DNA of 64,000 bases from Poindextera sp036494815. Lineage in GTDB: Bacteria > Pseudomonadota > Alphaproteobacteria > Caulobacterales > Caulobacteraceae. The stretch is from NCBI GenBank assembly GCA_036494815.1, contig DASXNV010000033.1, positions 124,001-188,000 of the forward strand. The letters are read 5' to 3'. Below the pieces are notes generated by a model that was given only the letters and a program-made list of their open reading frames with translations, searched no databases and had not been told where the DNA came from. The translations under genes were made by a program, and so were the position numbers. Shown piece by piece: positions 15,912 through 24,648 of this stretch (position 1 is the first letter of the stretch; each line of letters begins with the position of its first letter).

Positions 15912-17144
15912 ATGGCCGCAACTGAACCGCCGCACAGCGGCGCCTTGGGCGGCTTGCGTGTGCTCGATCTGACACGGGTCATCGCCGGGCCCATGGCCAC
16001 CCAGATCCTCGGTGATCTCGGCGCGGATGTGGTCAAGATCGAACGACCGGGGGAGGGCGACGACAGTCGCCGCACCGGTCCACCCTGGGCGACCCGATCG
16101 TTGGACGACGCCGATCCTCTTGCGACCTATTTTCTATCGGTGAACCGCAACAAGCGCTCCGTGACCTTGGATTATTCCACGCCGTCTGGAGCAGCGGTTC
16201 TCCGCCAGCTCGCCTTGCACGCCGATGTTCTGATCGAGAATTTTCGTCCAGGAACCTTGGCCAAGTATGGGCTTGATCACGAGAGCCTTCAAAAGGCCAA
16301 TCCTCGGCTCATCTATTGCGCTGTAACCGGCTTTGGCCAGACAGGGCCTTATGCCGGCCGGTCGGGCTATGATTATCTCGTTCAGGCCATGTCTGGGGTC
16401 ATGAGCGTCAATGGGCCGGCCGGGGGTGAGCCCACGCGGCTCGGCATTCCGATCGCCGACATCTGCGCCGGACACTACGCCGCCATGGGGGTGTTGGCGG
16501 CGGTGAATCACCGCTCGGTGACAGGGCGCGGCCAGTTCGTCGATATCTCCCTGTTCGAGGCGCAGATCGCTATCCTGCTGAACGCTTTTTCGGGTTGGTT
16601 CAATGGCGGCGTGGCCCTGGGGCGCACCGGCAATGATCATCCCAGCGCCGTTCCCTACGGCGTCTATCCCGTGGACGACGGCCAGATCCTGATCGCCACC
16701 TTCAACAACCGTGAGTTTGCGCGCCTGGCGGTGGCGCTTGGCCATTCCGAGTGGGCTCAGGACGACCGTTTCGCAACCAACGGGCCGCGGGTGGCCAACC
16801 GAGAGGTTCTTCGGGCCTTGATCACCGAGGCCCTTCGCGGCGGGACGAAGGCGCAATGGGTCGAGGCGCTCAACAACGCCACCGTCTCCTGCGGCCCGAT
16901 CAACGAAATAGGCGATCTCGCCGACGACCCGCAGGTGCGGGCGCGGGGCGTCATCGTCGATCTGGCGGACGATAGGCTGGGCTCCGTGCTGTCCGCGGCA
17001 AGTCCGCTTCGACTCTCAGAGACGCCGCCCAACTACCGCACGCCACCGCCGGCCCTGGGTCAGCACACCGAAACCGTCCTGAGCGACTGGATCGGTCTGG
17101 ACGCCGCCGCCATCGCGGACTTGCGAGCAAAGGGAGTGATCTAG
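15912..17144 (+). CDS. Class III CoA-transferase (CaiB/BaiF family)
   Basis: The 410-residue protein shows the family signature LRVLDLTRVIAGPMATQIL near residue 17, ADVVKIERPGEGDDSR, NRNKRSVTLD, and the catalytic-Asp region GYDYLVQAMSG at about 160. These enzymes move CoA between an acyl-CoA and a free acid through an aspartyl-CoA anhydride. A GGAAGGGAATTC ribosome site precedes the ATG. Sitting with a ligase and a dehydrogenase, it could provide a second, ATP-free way of activating the substrate or of recycling CoA from a dicarboxylic product. Confidence 0.9.
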   Translation: MAATEPPHSGALGGLRVLDLTRVIAGPMATQILGDLGADVVKIERPGEGDDSRRTGPPWATRSLDDADPLATYFLSVNRNKRSVTLDYSTPSGAAVLRQLALHADVLIENFRPGTLAKYGLDHESLQKANPRLIYCAVTGFGQTGPYAGRSGYDYLVQAMSGVMSVNGPAGGEPTRLGIPIADICAGHYAAMGVLAAVNHRSVTGRGQFVDISLFEAQIAILLNAFSGWFNGGVALGRTGNDHPSAVPYGVYPVDDGQILIATFNNREFARLAVALGHSEWAQDDRFATNGPRVANREVLRALITEALRGGTKAQWVEALNNATVSCGPINEIGDLADDPQVRARGVIVDLADDRLGSVLSAASPLRLSETPPNYRTPPPALGQHTETVLSDWIGLDAAAIADLRAKGVI

Positions 17145-17145
17145 A

Positions 17146-18159
17146 ATGACCACCGGCGAGCGCAACCATCGGATTCTGCTCGTGCGCCGGCCGCAAGGCG
17201 TGCCGACACCAGCCGATTTCCAGCTCGACGTCGCCGAGCGCGCCACACTTGCGGACGGAGAGTTCTTGGTCCGCAATCTCTATCTGTCGGTTGATCCGGC
17301 TCAGCGGGGCTGGGCGTCCGACGTCGCCAACTATTCGCAACCATCGCCGCTGGGGCAGGTCATGCGATCCCTGGCGGTTGGCGTGATCCTGGAGAGCCGG
17401 CATGAGGATTATCCGGTGGGCGAGCACCTTTACGGGTTCTTCGGCTGGCAGACCCTATGCGCCGCCAAGCCCGCCGACGTCCTTCGCCGCGTGGATCCCG
17501 AGCTGGCGCCGCTCTCAACAGCGGCGGGCCTGTTTGGCATCAACGGTCTGGCGGCGTATCTGGCCTTGACGCTTTGCGGTGCGCCTGTGGCGGGGGAGAC
17601 GGTGCTGGTCTCGACCGCGGCCGGCTCTGTCGGCAGCATGGTCGGCCAGATCGCTCGCAACCTGGGTTGCCGTCCGATCGGACTGACCGGCGCGCCCGAC
17701 AAGGTTGAGCGGTGTCTCGACCGGTTCGGTTATCAGGCGGCCGCCGACTACAAGGTCGAGGACATCGGCGCCTTTCTCGACCGCGCCGCGTCCGATGGCG
17801 TCGATATATTTTTCGATAATACCGGCGGATCAATTCTCGACACGAGCCTCTCTCGCATGGCGCTGCGTGGTCGCATCGTTCAATGCGGGACCGCATCGAT
17901 CCCCAGCTGGTCGCCCAAGCCCCAGGGCTCAAGGGTGGAGCGCGAGATCCTGATGCGGCGGCTGCGTTGGGAAGGGTTTGTGGTGTTCGATCACCAAGCT
18001 CAGTTCGAGGGCGCCGTCGCGCAGCTTGACGTGTGGAGGCGTGAGGGCCGTCTCACCTGTGATGAGGATATCAGCGACGACCTTGCCGGTGCGCCAGCAG
18101 CCCTGGCGGACCTCTACCATGGACACAATCGCGGCAAGCGACTGATCCGCCTCGGGTGA
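17146..18159 (+). CDS. NADP-dependent medium-chain oxidoreductase (CurA/leukotriene reductase type)
   Basis: The 337-residue zinc-free MDR protein begins two bases after the CoA-transferase stop. Family features are RRPQGVPTPADF, the LSVDPAQRGWASD segment, GLFGINGLAAYLAL and the nucleotide-binding AAGSVGSMVGQIARNLG near residue 160. Relatives reduce the double bond of alpha,beta-unsaturated ketones with NADPH. In this pathway it might reduce an enone formed during ring breakdown, but the substrate cannot be told from sequence. Confidence 0.88.
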   Translation: MTTGERNHRILLVRRPQGVPTPADFQLDVAERATLADGEFLVRNLYLSVDPAQRGWASDVANYSQPSPLGQVMRSLAVGVILESRHEDYPVGEHLYGFFGWQTLCAAKPADVLRRVDPELAPLSTAAGLFGINGLAAYLALTLCGAPVAGETVLVSTAAGSVGSMVGQIARNLGCRPIGLTGAPDKVERCLDRFGYQAAADYKVEDIGAFLDRAASDGVDIFFDNTGGSILDTSLSRMALRGRIVQCGTASIPSWSPKPQGSRVEREILMRRLRWEGFVVFDHQAQFEGAVAQLDVWRREGRLTCDEDISDDLAGAPAALADLYHGHNRGKRLIRLG

Positions 18160-18227
18160 GCCGCCCGCCTCACTTGCGTGAGCGCTTCAAAAATCGCGGC
18201 AGGCCGAACCTCTCCTTTTGCGAACAA

Positions 18228-18256
18228 TTGACACGGTCACATGCATTCCGTAATCA
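18228..18256 (+). promoter_or_regulatory. Candidate sigma-70 promoter inside the island
   Basis: TTGACA (18228-18233) is separated by 17 bases from TAATCA (18251-18256). It lies in a 184-base gap between the oxidoreductase and the enoyl-CoA hydratase genes, so the second half of the plus-strand unit may have its own start. Confidence 0.45.
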
Positions 18257-18343
18257 TGCTTACGACTTTTGACGGTCGCAAGCGGGCGTCGCCCAACCCC
18301 GCGCACTCAAGCGCGGCCAAGATATTGGGGAGGAGACTGAAGC

Positions 18344-19132
18344 GTGGCTTTCGAGGCGATGCGCCTGGAGGTATCGGGCGGGTTGGCCCGATTGACATTC
18401 ACCAATGGCGAACGCGGAAATCCGATCGACGCCCGATTTTGCGGGGAACTGTGTGAAGCGGCGATCCTCGCCGCGGAGTCCCGGGATGTGCGCGCGGTTC
18501 TGATCGCCGCTGAGGGGCGCGCCTTCAGCTACGGGGGCGATATATCCAGCTTTCTCGGCGACCTTGATGCTTTGCCAGGCAACATACGGCGATGGACGAC
18601 CACCCTTCATAGCGCGATCGCCCGGTTGCAGAGGATGGATGCGCCGATCGTCGCCGCCGTCCACGGCGTCTGCGCTGGGGGGATGTCCGGTTTCATCGCG
18701 GGCTGCGACATCGTCGTCGCCGCGCGCGACGCTCAGTTTGTCGCCGCTTTCGCCGGCATCGGGTTCAGCTGCGACACCTCATCGTCGGTCACCTATTCGC
18801 GTCGGATGGGTCTGGCCAGAGCCCGGCGCTTTCTGCTTCTCAACGAAACCTTGAGCGCTGAAATGGCCCTCGCGGCCGGCCTGGTCGATGAGCTGGTCGA
18901 GCGTGACGCCCTGGCGGCGCGTTCGGAGGCGATCGCCACTCAACTCGCCGCGGGGCCCACCCGCGCGTTTGGCGAGATGCGGCGCCTGCTCCTGTCGGCC
19001 AATGATCAGCCGCTGGAGACCCAGCTTGAATTGGAGGCCCAGGCCCTGGCGCGGGTGGCCCACTCGGCGGACGCGCGTGAGGGGGTGGCGGCCTTCGGAG
19101 AAAAGCGTCGGCCAAGTTTCGAAGGCCGCTGA
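18344..19132 (+). CDS. Enoyl-CoA hydratase/isomerase (crotonase family)
   Basis: The 262-residue crotonase starts at a GTG behind GGGGAGGAGACTGAAGC. It has the oxyanion-hole stretch AEGRAFSYGGDISSF and the second oxyanion loop AAVHGVCAGGMSGFIAGCDIVVAA. The usual Glu in the hydratase loop is not evident (FAGIGFSCDTSSSVTYSRRMG), suggesting an isomerase or another crotonase reaction rather than simple hydration. The C-terminus EGVAAFGEKRRPSFEGR is typical. It is followed 12 bases later by a ligase gene. In a cyclohexanecarboxyl-CoA pathway a crotonase (BadK-type) would act at the cyclohexene-carboxyl-CoA stage. Confidence 0.85.
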   Translation: MAFEAMRLEVSGGLARLTFTNGERGNPIDARFCGELCEAAILAAESRDVRAVLIAAEGRAFSYGGDISSFLGDLDALPGNIRRWTTTLHSAIARLQRMDAPIVAAVHGVCAGGMSGFIAGCDIVVAARDAQFVAAFAGIGFSCDTSSSVTYSRRMGLARARRFLLLNETLSAEMALAAGLVDELVERDALAARSEAIATQLAAGPTRAFGEMRRLLLSANDQPLETQLELEAQALARVAHSADAREGVAAFGEKRRPSFEGR

Positions 19133-19144
19133 GGAGACCGTAGC

Positions 19145-20704
19145 ATGTGGCTCTATCCGGAAGTTCGCACCCTCGGAGAGTTGACCGCCTACTATGCTCG
19201 TCATCAGCCGGCCCGGATCGCCTTGATCTACGACGGACGCAAGATCCCGTTCGCCGAGCTCGACCTTGTGGCCAACCGCGTGGCCCATGCGCTGATGGCG
19301 CGCGGCGTAAGCCAGGCCGACAGGATTGGCTTCCTCGGTAAGAATTCGCCGGACTTCTATTTCGCCATGTTTGGGGTGGCCAAGACCCGCGCCTGCTTCA
19401 CGCCGCTCAACTGGAGGCTCTCCACAGGCGAGCTCGCCGACTTGATCCGCGACAGCGAGACCCGTCTGGCGCTGGTCGAGCGAGACTTCGCTGTCGCCTG
19501 GGCGGAGGCCTGTCGCCTGGCGGAAGCCGAAGTCGAGACGATATTCATCGATTCCGTCGACACTCTGGAGTCGCTGGTCGCGACCGCCTCCAGCCAACCT
19601 TCGGAGCTGTTTATCAGCGAAGAGGATAGCGTAATCCAACTCTACACATCTGGAACGACGGGCCGGTGCAAGGGCGTGGTCCTGACCCATGGCAGTGTCA
19701 ACCGGATGCGGCTGTGCGAGCATCTCGAACCGGCCTATGACTGGCGAGAAGGCGATAGCTTTGTCAACCCTCTGCCCAACTTTCACCTGCTGCATATCGG
19801 CATCGCCCTGCAATGCCTCTATAATGGCGTGAGCGTCACCAGTGTTCGTCAGTTCGAACCGGCGAGCGTGCTCGCGGCCATAGGGCGAGAGCGGCCAAGT
19901 CTACTGACCGTCACCCCGACAATGCTGCAGTTGCTGCTTGATCACCCAGACGCAGCCTCAACGGATTTCAGCTCGCTGCGGCTGACCCTCTATGCGGGGT
20001 CACCCATCTCCCTTGGGCTCATCAAGCGTGCGATCTCGATCATGCCCTGCCAATTCATGCAGTTCTACGGCGCGACCGAAGCTGGCGGCGCCTTCTCGAT
20101 TTTGCGGCCCGAGGAGCACGATCTAACCGACGAAAAGAAGCTGCAGTCCTGCGGCCGCCCCCTGCCGCTGGTGGAATTTCGCGTCGTCGACATCGATGGC
20201 CAAGAGGCGCCCATAGGGCAGCCTGGCGAACTGCTGATCCGCAGTCCGGCCATCATGGCCGGTTATTGGCGGCAGGAACACGTCACCAAAGCCGTGCTCT
20301 CGCATGGATGGTACCGAAGCGGGGACGTCGCCTGGCGCGACGGCGACGGCTTTTACTATATCGTCGATCGCCTCAAGGACATGATCGTCAGCGGCGGCGA
20401 AAACATCTACTCCGCAGAGGTCGAAAACGTCCTGTCCACTCATCCGGCCGTCGCGGCCGTGGCCGTGATCGGCGTTCCGGACCCGCGCTGGGGCGAGGCG
20501 GTCAAAGCGATTGTGATCCCCCTGGCCGGAGCGCCGTGCGCCGAAGCCGATCTGCTGGGATACTGTCGTGAGCGGTTGGCGGCCTACAAACTTCCTAAAA
20601 GCATAGATTTCGTGAGCAGCTTTCCCCTCGTTGCAAGTGGGAAGGTTTCCAAAAAAGAGCTGCGTGAAAGATATTGGTCAGGTCATGACCGTTCAGTCGC
20701 TTGA
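19145..20704 (+). CDS. Long-chain-type acyl-CoA synthetase
   Basis: The 519-residue ANL ligase is full length. ATP loop YTSGTTGRCKGVVLTHG (about 165-180), A5 region YGATEAGGAF, A7/A8 region GWYRSGDVAWRDGDGFYYIVDRLKDMIVSGGENIYSAE, catalytic Lys in ASGKVSKKELRE. It adenylates a carboxylic acid and makes its CoA thioester. The ATG follows TGAGGAGACCGTAGC. This is the second ligase of the island; two ligases suggest that both the starting acid and a later intermediate, or two different acids, are activated. Confidence 0.92.
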   Translation: MWLYPEVRTLGELTAYYARHQPARIALIYDGRKIPFAELDLVANRVAHALMARGVSQADRIGFLGKNSPDFYFAMFGVAKTRACFTPLNWRLSTGELADLIRDSETRLALVERDFAVAWAEACRLAEAEVETIFIDSVDTLESLVATASSQPSELFISEEDSVIQLYTSGTTGRCKGVVLTHGSVNRMRLCEHLEPAYDWREGDSFVNPLPNFHLLHIGIALQCLYNGVSVTSVRQFEPASVLAAIGRERPSLLTVTPTMLQLLLDHPDAASTDFSSLRLTLYAGSPISLGLIKRAISIMPCQFMQFYGATEAGGAFSILRPEEHDLTDEKKLQSCGRPLPLVEFRVVDIDGQEAPIGQPGELLIRSPAIMAGYWRQEHVTKAVLSHGWYRSGDVAWRDGDGFYYIVDRLKDMIVSGGENIYSAEVENVLSTHPAVAAVAVIGVPDPRWGEAVKAIVIPLAGAPCAEADLLGYCRERLAAYKLPKSIDFVSSFPLVASGKVSKKELRERYWSGHDRSVA

Positions 20705-20709
20705 ATAAA

Positions 20710-20745
20710 TGACCTGGTCAGGTTTTCGATCGTCGCGATCGCGAC
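20710..20745. promoter_or_regulatory. Palindromes upstream of the Rieske dioxygenase genes
   Basis: TGACC-t-GGTCA (20710-20720) and the perfect 14-bp GTCGCGATCGCGAC (20732-20745) lie in the 245-base gap before the dioxygenase gene. The word TGGTCAGG occurs at the ligase end and again here. They may be regulator sites or part of a transcript end; there is no T-run. Confidence 0.35.
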
Positions 20746-20949
20746 TATGAGGACCTTTTATTGCTAAGCGGCGTGGAAGTTGATAGCCGTTGTCGCGGCT
20801 GTTGATTCTCAAACCACTTCGCTTCATGGCGTGCGGAATAGGGCCTCGGCGCAGGCCGGTGGCGGCGGATCATGGCCCTCAACGTCAAAGAATGGATCAG
20901 GCGCGCCTGCTGATCGATGGTGCGCACCCTTAAATCCTGGGAGACGACG

Positions 20950-22278
20950 ATGACCCTGCCAGATCGCACCGCGGCGGCGGTTCCGGCGAAGCCCGGGTTG
21001 GTGCTGGAGGACCGAGAGCGCCACCTGTTTCGCGTCGCGCGCCGGACCTTCGTGGACGATGCGGTGTTGGAAGAGGAGCGCCGGCGGATTTTCGACCAAT
21101 GCTGGCTCTATCTCGGTCACAGCTCGGAGATCCCCGAAAATGGAGACTTCCTCACCCGCTCGGTTGGTGGGCGTGAATTGGTTTTCAACCGGGACCGGGG
21201 CGGCGTCGTCCATGCTTTCCTGAACAGCTGTCCCCACCGCGGCGCGACCTTGGTGCGCGAGGCGCGCGGCAACGCCATTTCGTTCCAGTGTTTCTACCAT
21301 GGCTGGGCGTTTAACGTGAACGGACGCTTCGCCTCTCGCTATGCTGAGGGTAACTACGGCGCGGGCCACTATTTAGGTGGTTGTGCGGATCTGGTCGCCG
21401 CCCCACGCCTCGAACACTATCGCGAGTTCTATTTTATCAACTTCGACCGGGGCGCCGTCGGGCTCTCGGACTATCTCGGCGACGCCAGGGAGTTCATCGA
21501 CCTTGTCGCCGACCAGGGCGAGGTCGGCATGGAGATCGTCGGCTCCGGGCAAAGCTATTTCATCGACGCCAATTGGAAGCTGTTGGCGGAGAACAGCATT
21601 GACGGCTTCCACGGCCTGCCGACCCACAGCACCTATTTCGACTACCTGCAAAATGTCGGCGACATCAGCGCGGAGAACGTTCCGCGCCTGGCCCGCGGGG
21701 GAATGCGCGACCTCGGCAATGGTCATGCGGTGATCGAGTATCCCTCGCCCTGGGGCCGCCCGGTAGCGCGGTGGACTGCAGCCTGGGGCGAGGACAGGCG
21801 GGAGATGATCGAGCAGGGACGCGTGCGTCTTATCAAAGCGTTCGGCGAGGCGCGCGGCCTGCGCATGGCCGAACTGAGCCGCAACATGATCATCTTCCCG
21901 AACCTGGTGATCAACGACATCATGGCCATCACTGTACGGACCTTCTATCCGCTGGCCAGCAACCGGATGGCGGTGAGCGCCTGGGCCCTGGGGGTGAAGG
22001 ATGAGGACGAGCGCCTGCGCGCACTCAGACTTTTCAACTTTCTGGAGTTTCTCGGACCCGGCGGCTTAGCTACGCCGGACGATGTGGAGGCCCTGGAATC
22101 CTGCCAGCGGGGCTATGCGAACCTGCGCGAAGCGGCCTGGAACGACATCTCCAAGGGCATGCCGCGCGGCGCCGACGCAAGGACCGACGATGAGGAGCAG
22201 ATTCGCTGCTTCTGGCGTGAGTGGAACCGCCGCATCGCTCCAAGCGCGGTCGCAAGCGAAATGGCGGCTCCGTCATGA
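20950..22278 (+). CDS. Rieske ring-hydroxylating dioxygenase, alpha subunit
   Basis: The 442-residue oxygenase component has a Rieske [2Fe-2S] site, Cys94-x-His96 (SCPHRGATL) and Cys114-x2-His117 (QCFYHGW), and a mononuclear iron site in NSIDGFHGLPTHSTYF (His221, His226; bridging Asp218). Such enzymes add O2 to an aromatic ring, giving a cis-dihydrodiol or a hydroxylated product. ATG 20950 (MTLPDRT) after GGGAGACGACG is preferred to one at 20917. The beta-subunit gene overlaps its stop (ATGA). No ferredoxin or reductase gene is in the window, so electrons must come from proteins encoded elsewhere. Confidence 0.92.
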   Translation: MTLPDRTAAAVPAKPGLVLEDRERHLFRVARRTFVDDAVLEEERRRIFDQCWLYLGHSSEIPENGDFLTRSVGGRELVFNRDRGGVVHAFLNSCPHRGATLVREARGNAISFQCFYHGWAFNVNGRFASRYAEGNYGAGHYLGGCADLVAAPRLEHYREFYFINFDRGAVGLSDYLGDAREFIDLVADQGEVGMEIVGSGQSYFIDANWKLLAENSIDGFHGLPTHSTYFDYLQNVGDISAENVPRLARGGMRDLGNGHAVIEYPSPWGRPVARWTAAWGEDRREMIEQGRVRLIKAFGEARGLRMAELSRNMIIFPNLVINDIMAITVRTFYPLASNRMAVSAWALGVKDEDERLRALRLFNFLEFLGPGGLATPDDVEALESCQRGYANLREAAWNDISKGMPRGADARTDDEEQIRCFWREWNRRIAPSAVASEMAAPS

Positions 22279-22760
22279 TCTCGGCGCCCACCCGCGCCGA
22301 GGTGGAGGATTTCCTCTATGCCGAGGCCAGTCTCCTGGATGAATGGCGCTTGGACGAATGGTTCGCCCTATTCGCCGAGGGCGCGACCTACCAGGCGCCC
22401 ACCGCCGGCGCGCCCGAGGATGACGATCCGGCCAAGTCGCTGTTCTATATCGCTGACGACTATGTGCGCCTGCGCGAGCGGATCGGGCGGCTGAACAAGA
22501 AGGAAGCTCACGCCGAGTATCCGCGTTCGCGGGTGCGGCACATGATCAGCAATGTCCGCATCACCGCGTCTCGCGAGGGAAGCTCGGACTTGACCTGTAA
22601 CTTCGTGGTCTATCGCTCTAAGACCGGTAAGGTCGATACCTTCTTCGGCCACAGCCTCTATACGATTGACTGGTCGGTAAACACCTGGAAGATCAAATCC
22701 AAGCGCGTCGTGCTGGACATGGATACGCTCTATCCGGGCAAGTTGAGCATCGTCATCTAG
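22275..22760 (+). CDS. Ring-hydroxylating dioxygenase, beta subunit
   Basis: The 161-residue NTF2-fold subunit shows the family pattern: EVEDFLYAEASLLDEWRLDE (N-terminal helix), WFALFAEGATYQAP, RLRERIGRLNKKEAHAEYPRSR, MISNVRI and a terminal ..SKRVVLDMDTLYPG. Beta subunits support an alpha3beta3 hexamer and do not catalyse. The ATG overlaps the alpha stop codon (ATGA), which supports coupled translation and choosing 22275 over a start 54 bases earlier. Confidence 0.9.
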   Translation: MISAPTRAEVEDFLYAEASLLDEWRLDEWFALFAEGATYQAPTAGAPEDDDPAKSLFYIADDYVRLRERIGRLNKKEAHAEYPRSRVRHMISNVRITASREGSSDLTCNFVVYRSKTGKVDTFFGHSLYTIDWSVNTWKIKSKRVVLDMDTLYPGKLSIVI

Positions 22761-22786
22761 AAAGCCGGCCCAGCGATTGGCGATGG

Positions 22787-22841
22787 GCGCCCCGCAATGT
22801 GACAGGCCGCGACCAGCCTCTGTTCGCCGGAAGCGGGGCGC
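22787..22841. terminator. Inverted repeat between convergent units
   Basis: GCGCCCCGC (22787-22795) pairs perfectly with GCGGGGCGC (22833-22841) between the converging dioxygenase and nitronate-monooxygenase-like genes. The loop of 37 bases is long and no T-run follows, so this is a possible bidirectional stop rather than a classical terminator. Confidence 0.35.
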
Positions 22842-22843
22842 GG

Positions 22844-23788
22844 TTACCGCAACGCCGCCTTCGCCGCTGCATATTCGGCGGCCAGACCTCCAATATACTG
22901 GGCCGCCGGCCCGGAGCGCTTGACCGCCCCAATCCCCTGGCCAGCGCTCCAAATGTCTCGCCAAGCCTTCGCGTTGGATCCGCCGTCCTTGATATTGATC
23001 TGTGTCCCTGCGGCGCGGACCAGATTGGCCGGGTCCAGACCATTGAATTCTATGGATGGCCGCAGGAATGAGGCGTCGACGCCGGTGAAGCAGTTGGTGA
23101 CGACAATGTCGCTGGAGGTCGAATCCACGATCATCTGCTTGAACGCCGGCTGAGTGTTGGCCTCATCGGACGCGAGGAATGGGGATCCGATATAAGCGAA
23201 ATCCGCGCCCATCACTTCAGCGGCAAGCACGTCGCGCCCTGTAGCGATGCAGCCGGACAGAGCCAGCGGCCCCGCCCACCAGTCGCGTATCTCGTTCATC
23301 AGCGCGAATGGGGAGAGTTTACCGGTATGTCCGCCTGCGCCGGCGCAAACGGCGATGAGGCCGTCCACGCCCCGGTCGGCGCATTTCAAGGCCTGGCGAT
23401 TGTTGATCACGTCGTTGAAAACGACGCCGCCGTATTCGTGAATGGTCTTGACGATCTCGCCGTCGGCTGCGAGCGCCAGAACGACGATAGGAACGCGATG
23501 CTTGAGAACGACCTGTAGGTCCGCCGCCAACCGATCATTCGTCCGGTGCGCGACGAGGTTGATCGCATAAGGCGCATCGTCGTCGCTCAGGGCTTCGGCA
23601 ATTCGAGCGATGTCTTCGTCCAGCGCGGCTGTAGAGCGCGGGTTGAGGGCGGGCATGGCCCCGATGATTCCGGCCTTTGACTGGGCGATGACGAGGTCCG
23701 CCGTCGAGGCGATGAACATGGGGCCAGCGAATACGGGCAGCCGTAGCCGCGCGCGAAGCGCCGACGCCAGTTTGGGATCGCCACGCAT
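22844..23788 (-). CDS. FMN-dependent nitronate monooxygenase-like protein
   Basis: The 314-residue TIM-barrel flavoprotein belongs to the NMO/2-nitropropane-dioxygenase group: LRLPVFAGPMFIAST at the N-terminus, the signature GAGGHTGKLSPFALMNEI, LSGCIATGRDVLAAEVMGADFAYIGS and the VTNCFTG segment. The start at 23788 (MRGDPKLASALR) is two bases from the previous stop; a longer frame to 23986 overlaps the preceding gene. In a CoA cluster this fold more likely acts as a flavin oxidoreductase on a thioester, as proposed for IpdC in steroid ring degradation, than on nitronates (inference). It is last in the minus-strand operon. Confidence 0.85.
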   Translation of the reverse strand: MRGDPKLASALRARLRLPVFAGPMFIASTADLVIAQSKAGIIGAMPALNPRSTAALDEDIARIAEALSDDDAPYAINLVAHRTNDRLAADLQVVLKHRVPIVVLALAADGEIVKTIHEYGGVVFNDVINNRQALKCADRGVDGLIAVCAGAGGHTGKLSPFALMNEIRDWWAGPLALSGCIATGRDVLAAEVMGADFAYIGSPFLASDEANTQPAFKQMIVDSTSSDIVVTNCFTGVDASFLRPSIEFNGLDPANLVRAAGTQINIKDGGSNAKAWRDIWSAGQGIGAVKRSGPAAQYIGGLAAEYAAAKAALR

Positions 23789-23790
23789 CA

Positions 23791-24645
23791 CTATTGCCTC
23801 AGAACCGCTTGGCCTCGGTCCAGCACCAGCCGATCGCCGACATGGGCCTGGAAGACGGCGGATGCCTTGTCGCGCCATATCGAAAAATCGATCTGATCCC
23901 CGGGATAGATCACCCCGGTGAACCACGCCGAAAGCGACTCCAGGGCGCAGGCGTCGCCCGCCGCGAGCGATCGGATGATCGCCCATCCGGCCATGCCGTA
24001 CGACGCATAGCCGTGCAGGATCGGACGCGCGAAGCCGGCGCTACGCGCAATTTCCGGATCTGCGTGCAGGGGGTTCCAATCCCCCGACAGGCGGTAAATC
24101 AGGGCGGCGCGCGGCGAAACCGGTCGTGAAAGACGAAGATCTGGGGCGCAGTCTGGGCGCGCCCAATCCGTTCGCGGCGCCGGCGGGGGCCCGCCAAATC
24201 CGCCATCGCCGCGCAGCAGCAAAGATTGTTTTAGAACGCAATAGATATCACCCGTTTTGGCGTCGCCCAGCGTTCGCTCCAACACCAGGCTCGCCCCCTT
24301 GCCCGCCCCTCGATCGGCCAGCTCCATGATCCGGGCGCTCGCGATGATCGCGCCGCGAGGCGGTAGTGGCTTTAAGAAGGTGGCGGCCTGAGCTTGATGG
24401 ATCAAGCGCACGACATCGATGCCGAAAGAGGGATCGGCCACCCACAGACCCAGGCTGGCGAGGGTTGCTGCGAAGGTCGGCAGCAGCTTCAGTCGGGTTT
24501 CGAGCAGATAGTCGAGATCGGTCTGATCAAGCGGATCCTCTCCAAGGCCTATGCCTAGGGCGTATAGGATGGCGTCACGTTCGACATAGTCCTGCCGGAC
24601 CTGCGGAAACACGTGCTCGACCAGGCGTTGGGCGTTTAACGCCAC
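23791..24645 (-). CDS. MaoC-family enoyl-CoA hydratase 2 (double hot-dog)
   Basis: The 284-residue protein has an N-terminal hot-dog half with the LPTFAATLASLG segment and a C-terminal half with the hydratase-2 motif SGDWNPLHADPEIARSAGF (Asp189, Asn191, His194) followed by PILHGYASYG. That is the layout of the hydratase part of peroxisomal multifunctional enzyme 2; it adds water to 2-enoyl-CoA giving the 3R-hydroxy product. It lies directly downstream of an SDR gene of the matching dehydrogenase type, three bases away. Confidence 0.9.
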   Translation of the reverse strand: MALNAQRLVEHVFPQVRQDYVERDAILYALGIGLGEDPLDQTDLDYLLETRLKLLPTFAATLASLGLWVADPSFGIDVVRLIHQAQAATFLKPLPPRGAIIASARIMELADRGAGKGASLVLERTLGDAKTGDIYCVLKQSLLLRGDGGFGGPPPAPRTDWARPDCAPDLRLSRPVSPRAALIYRLSGDWNPLHADPEIARSAGFARPILHGYASYGMAGWAIIRSLAAGDACALESLSAWFTGVIYPGDQIDFSIWRDKASAVFQAHVGDRLVLDRGQAVLRQ

Positions 24646-24648
24646 GGC

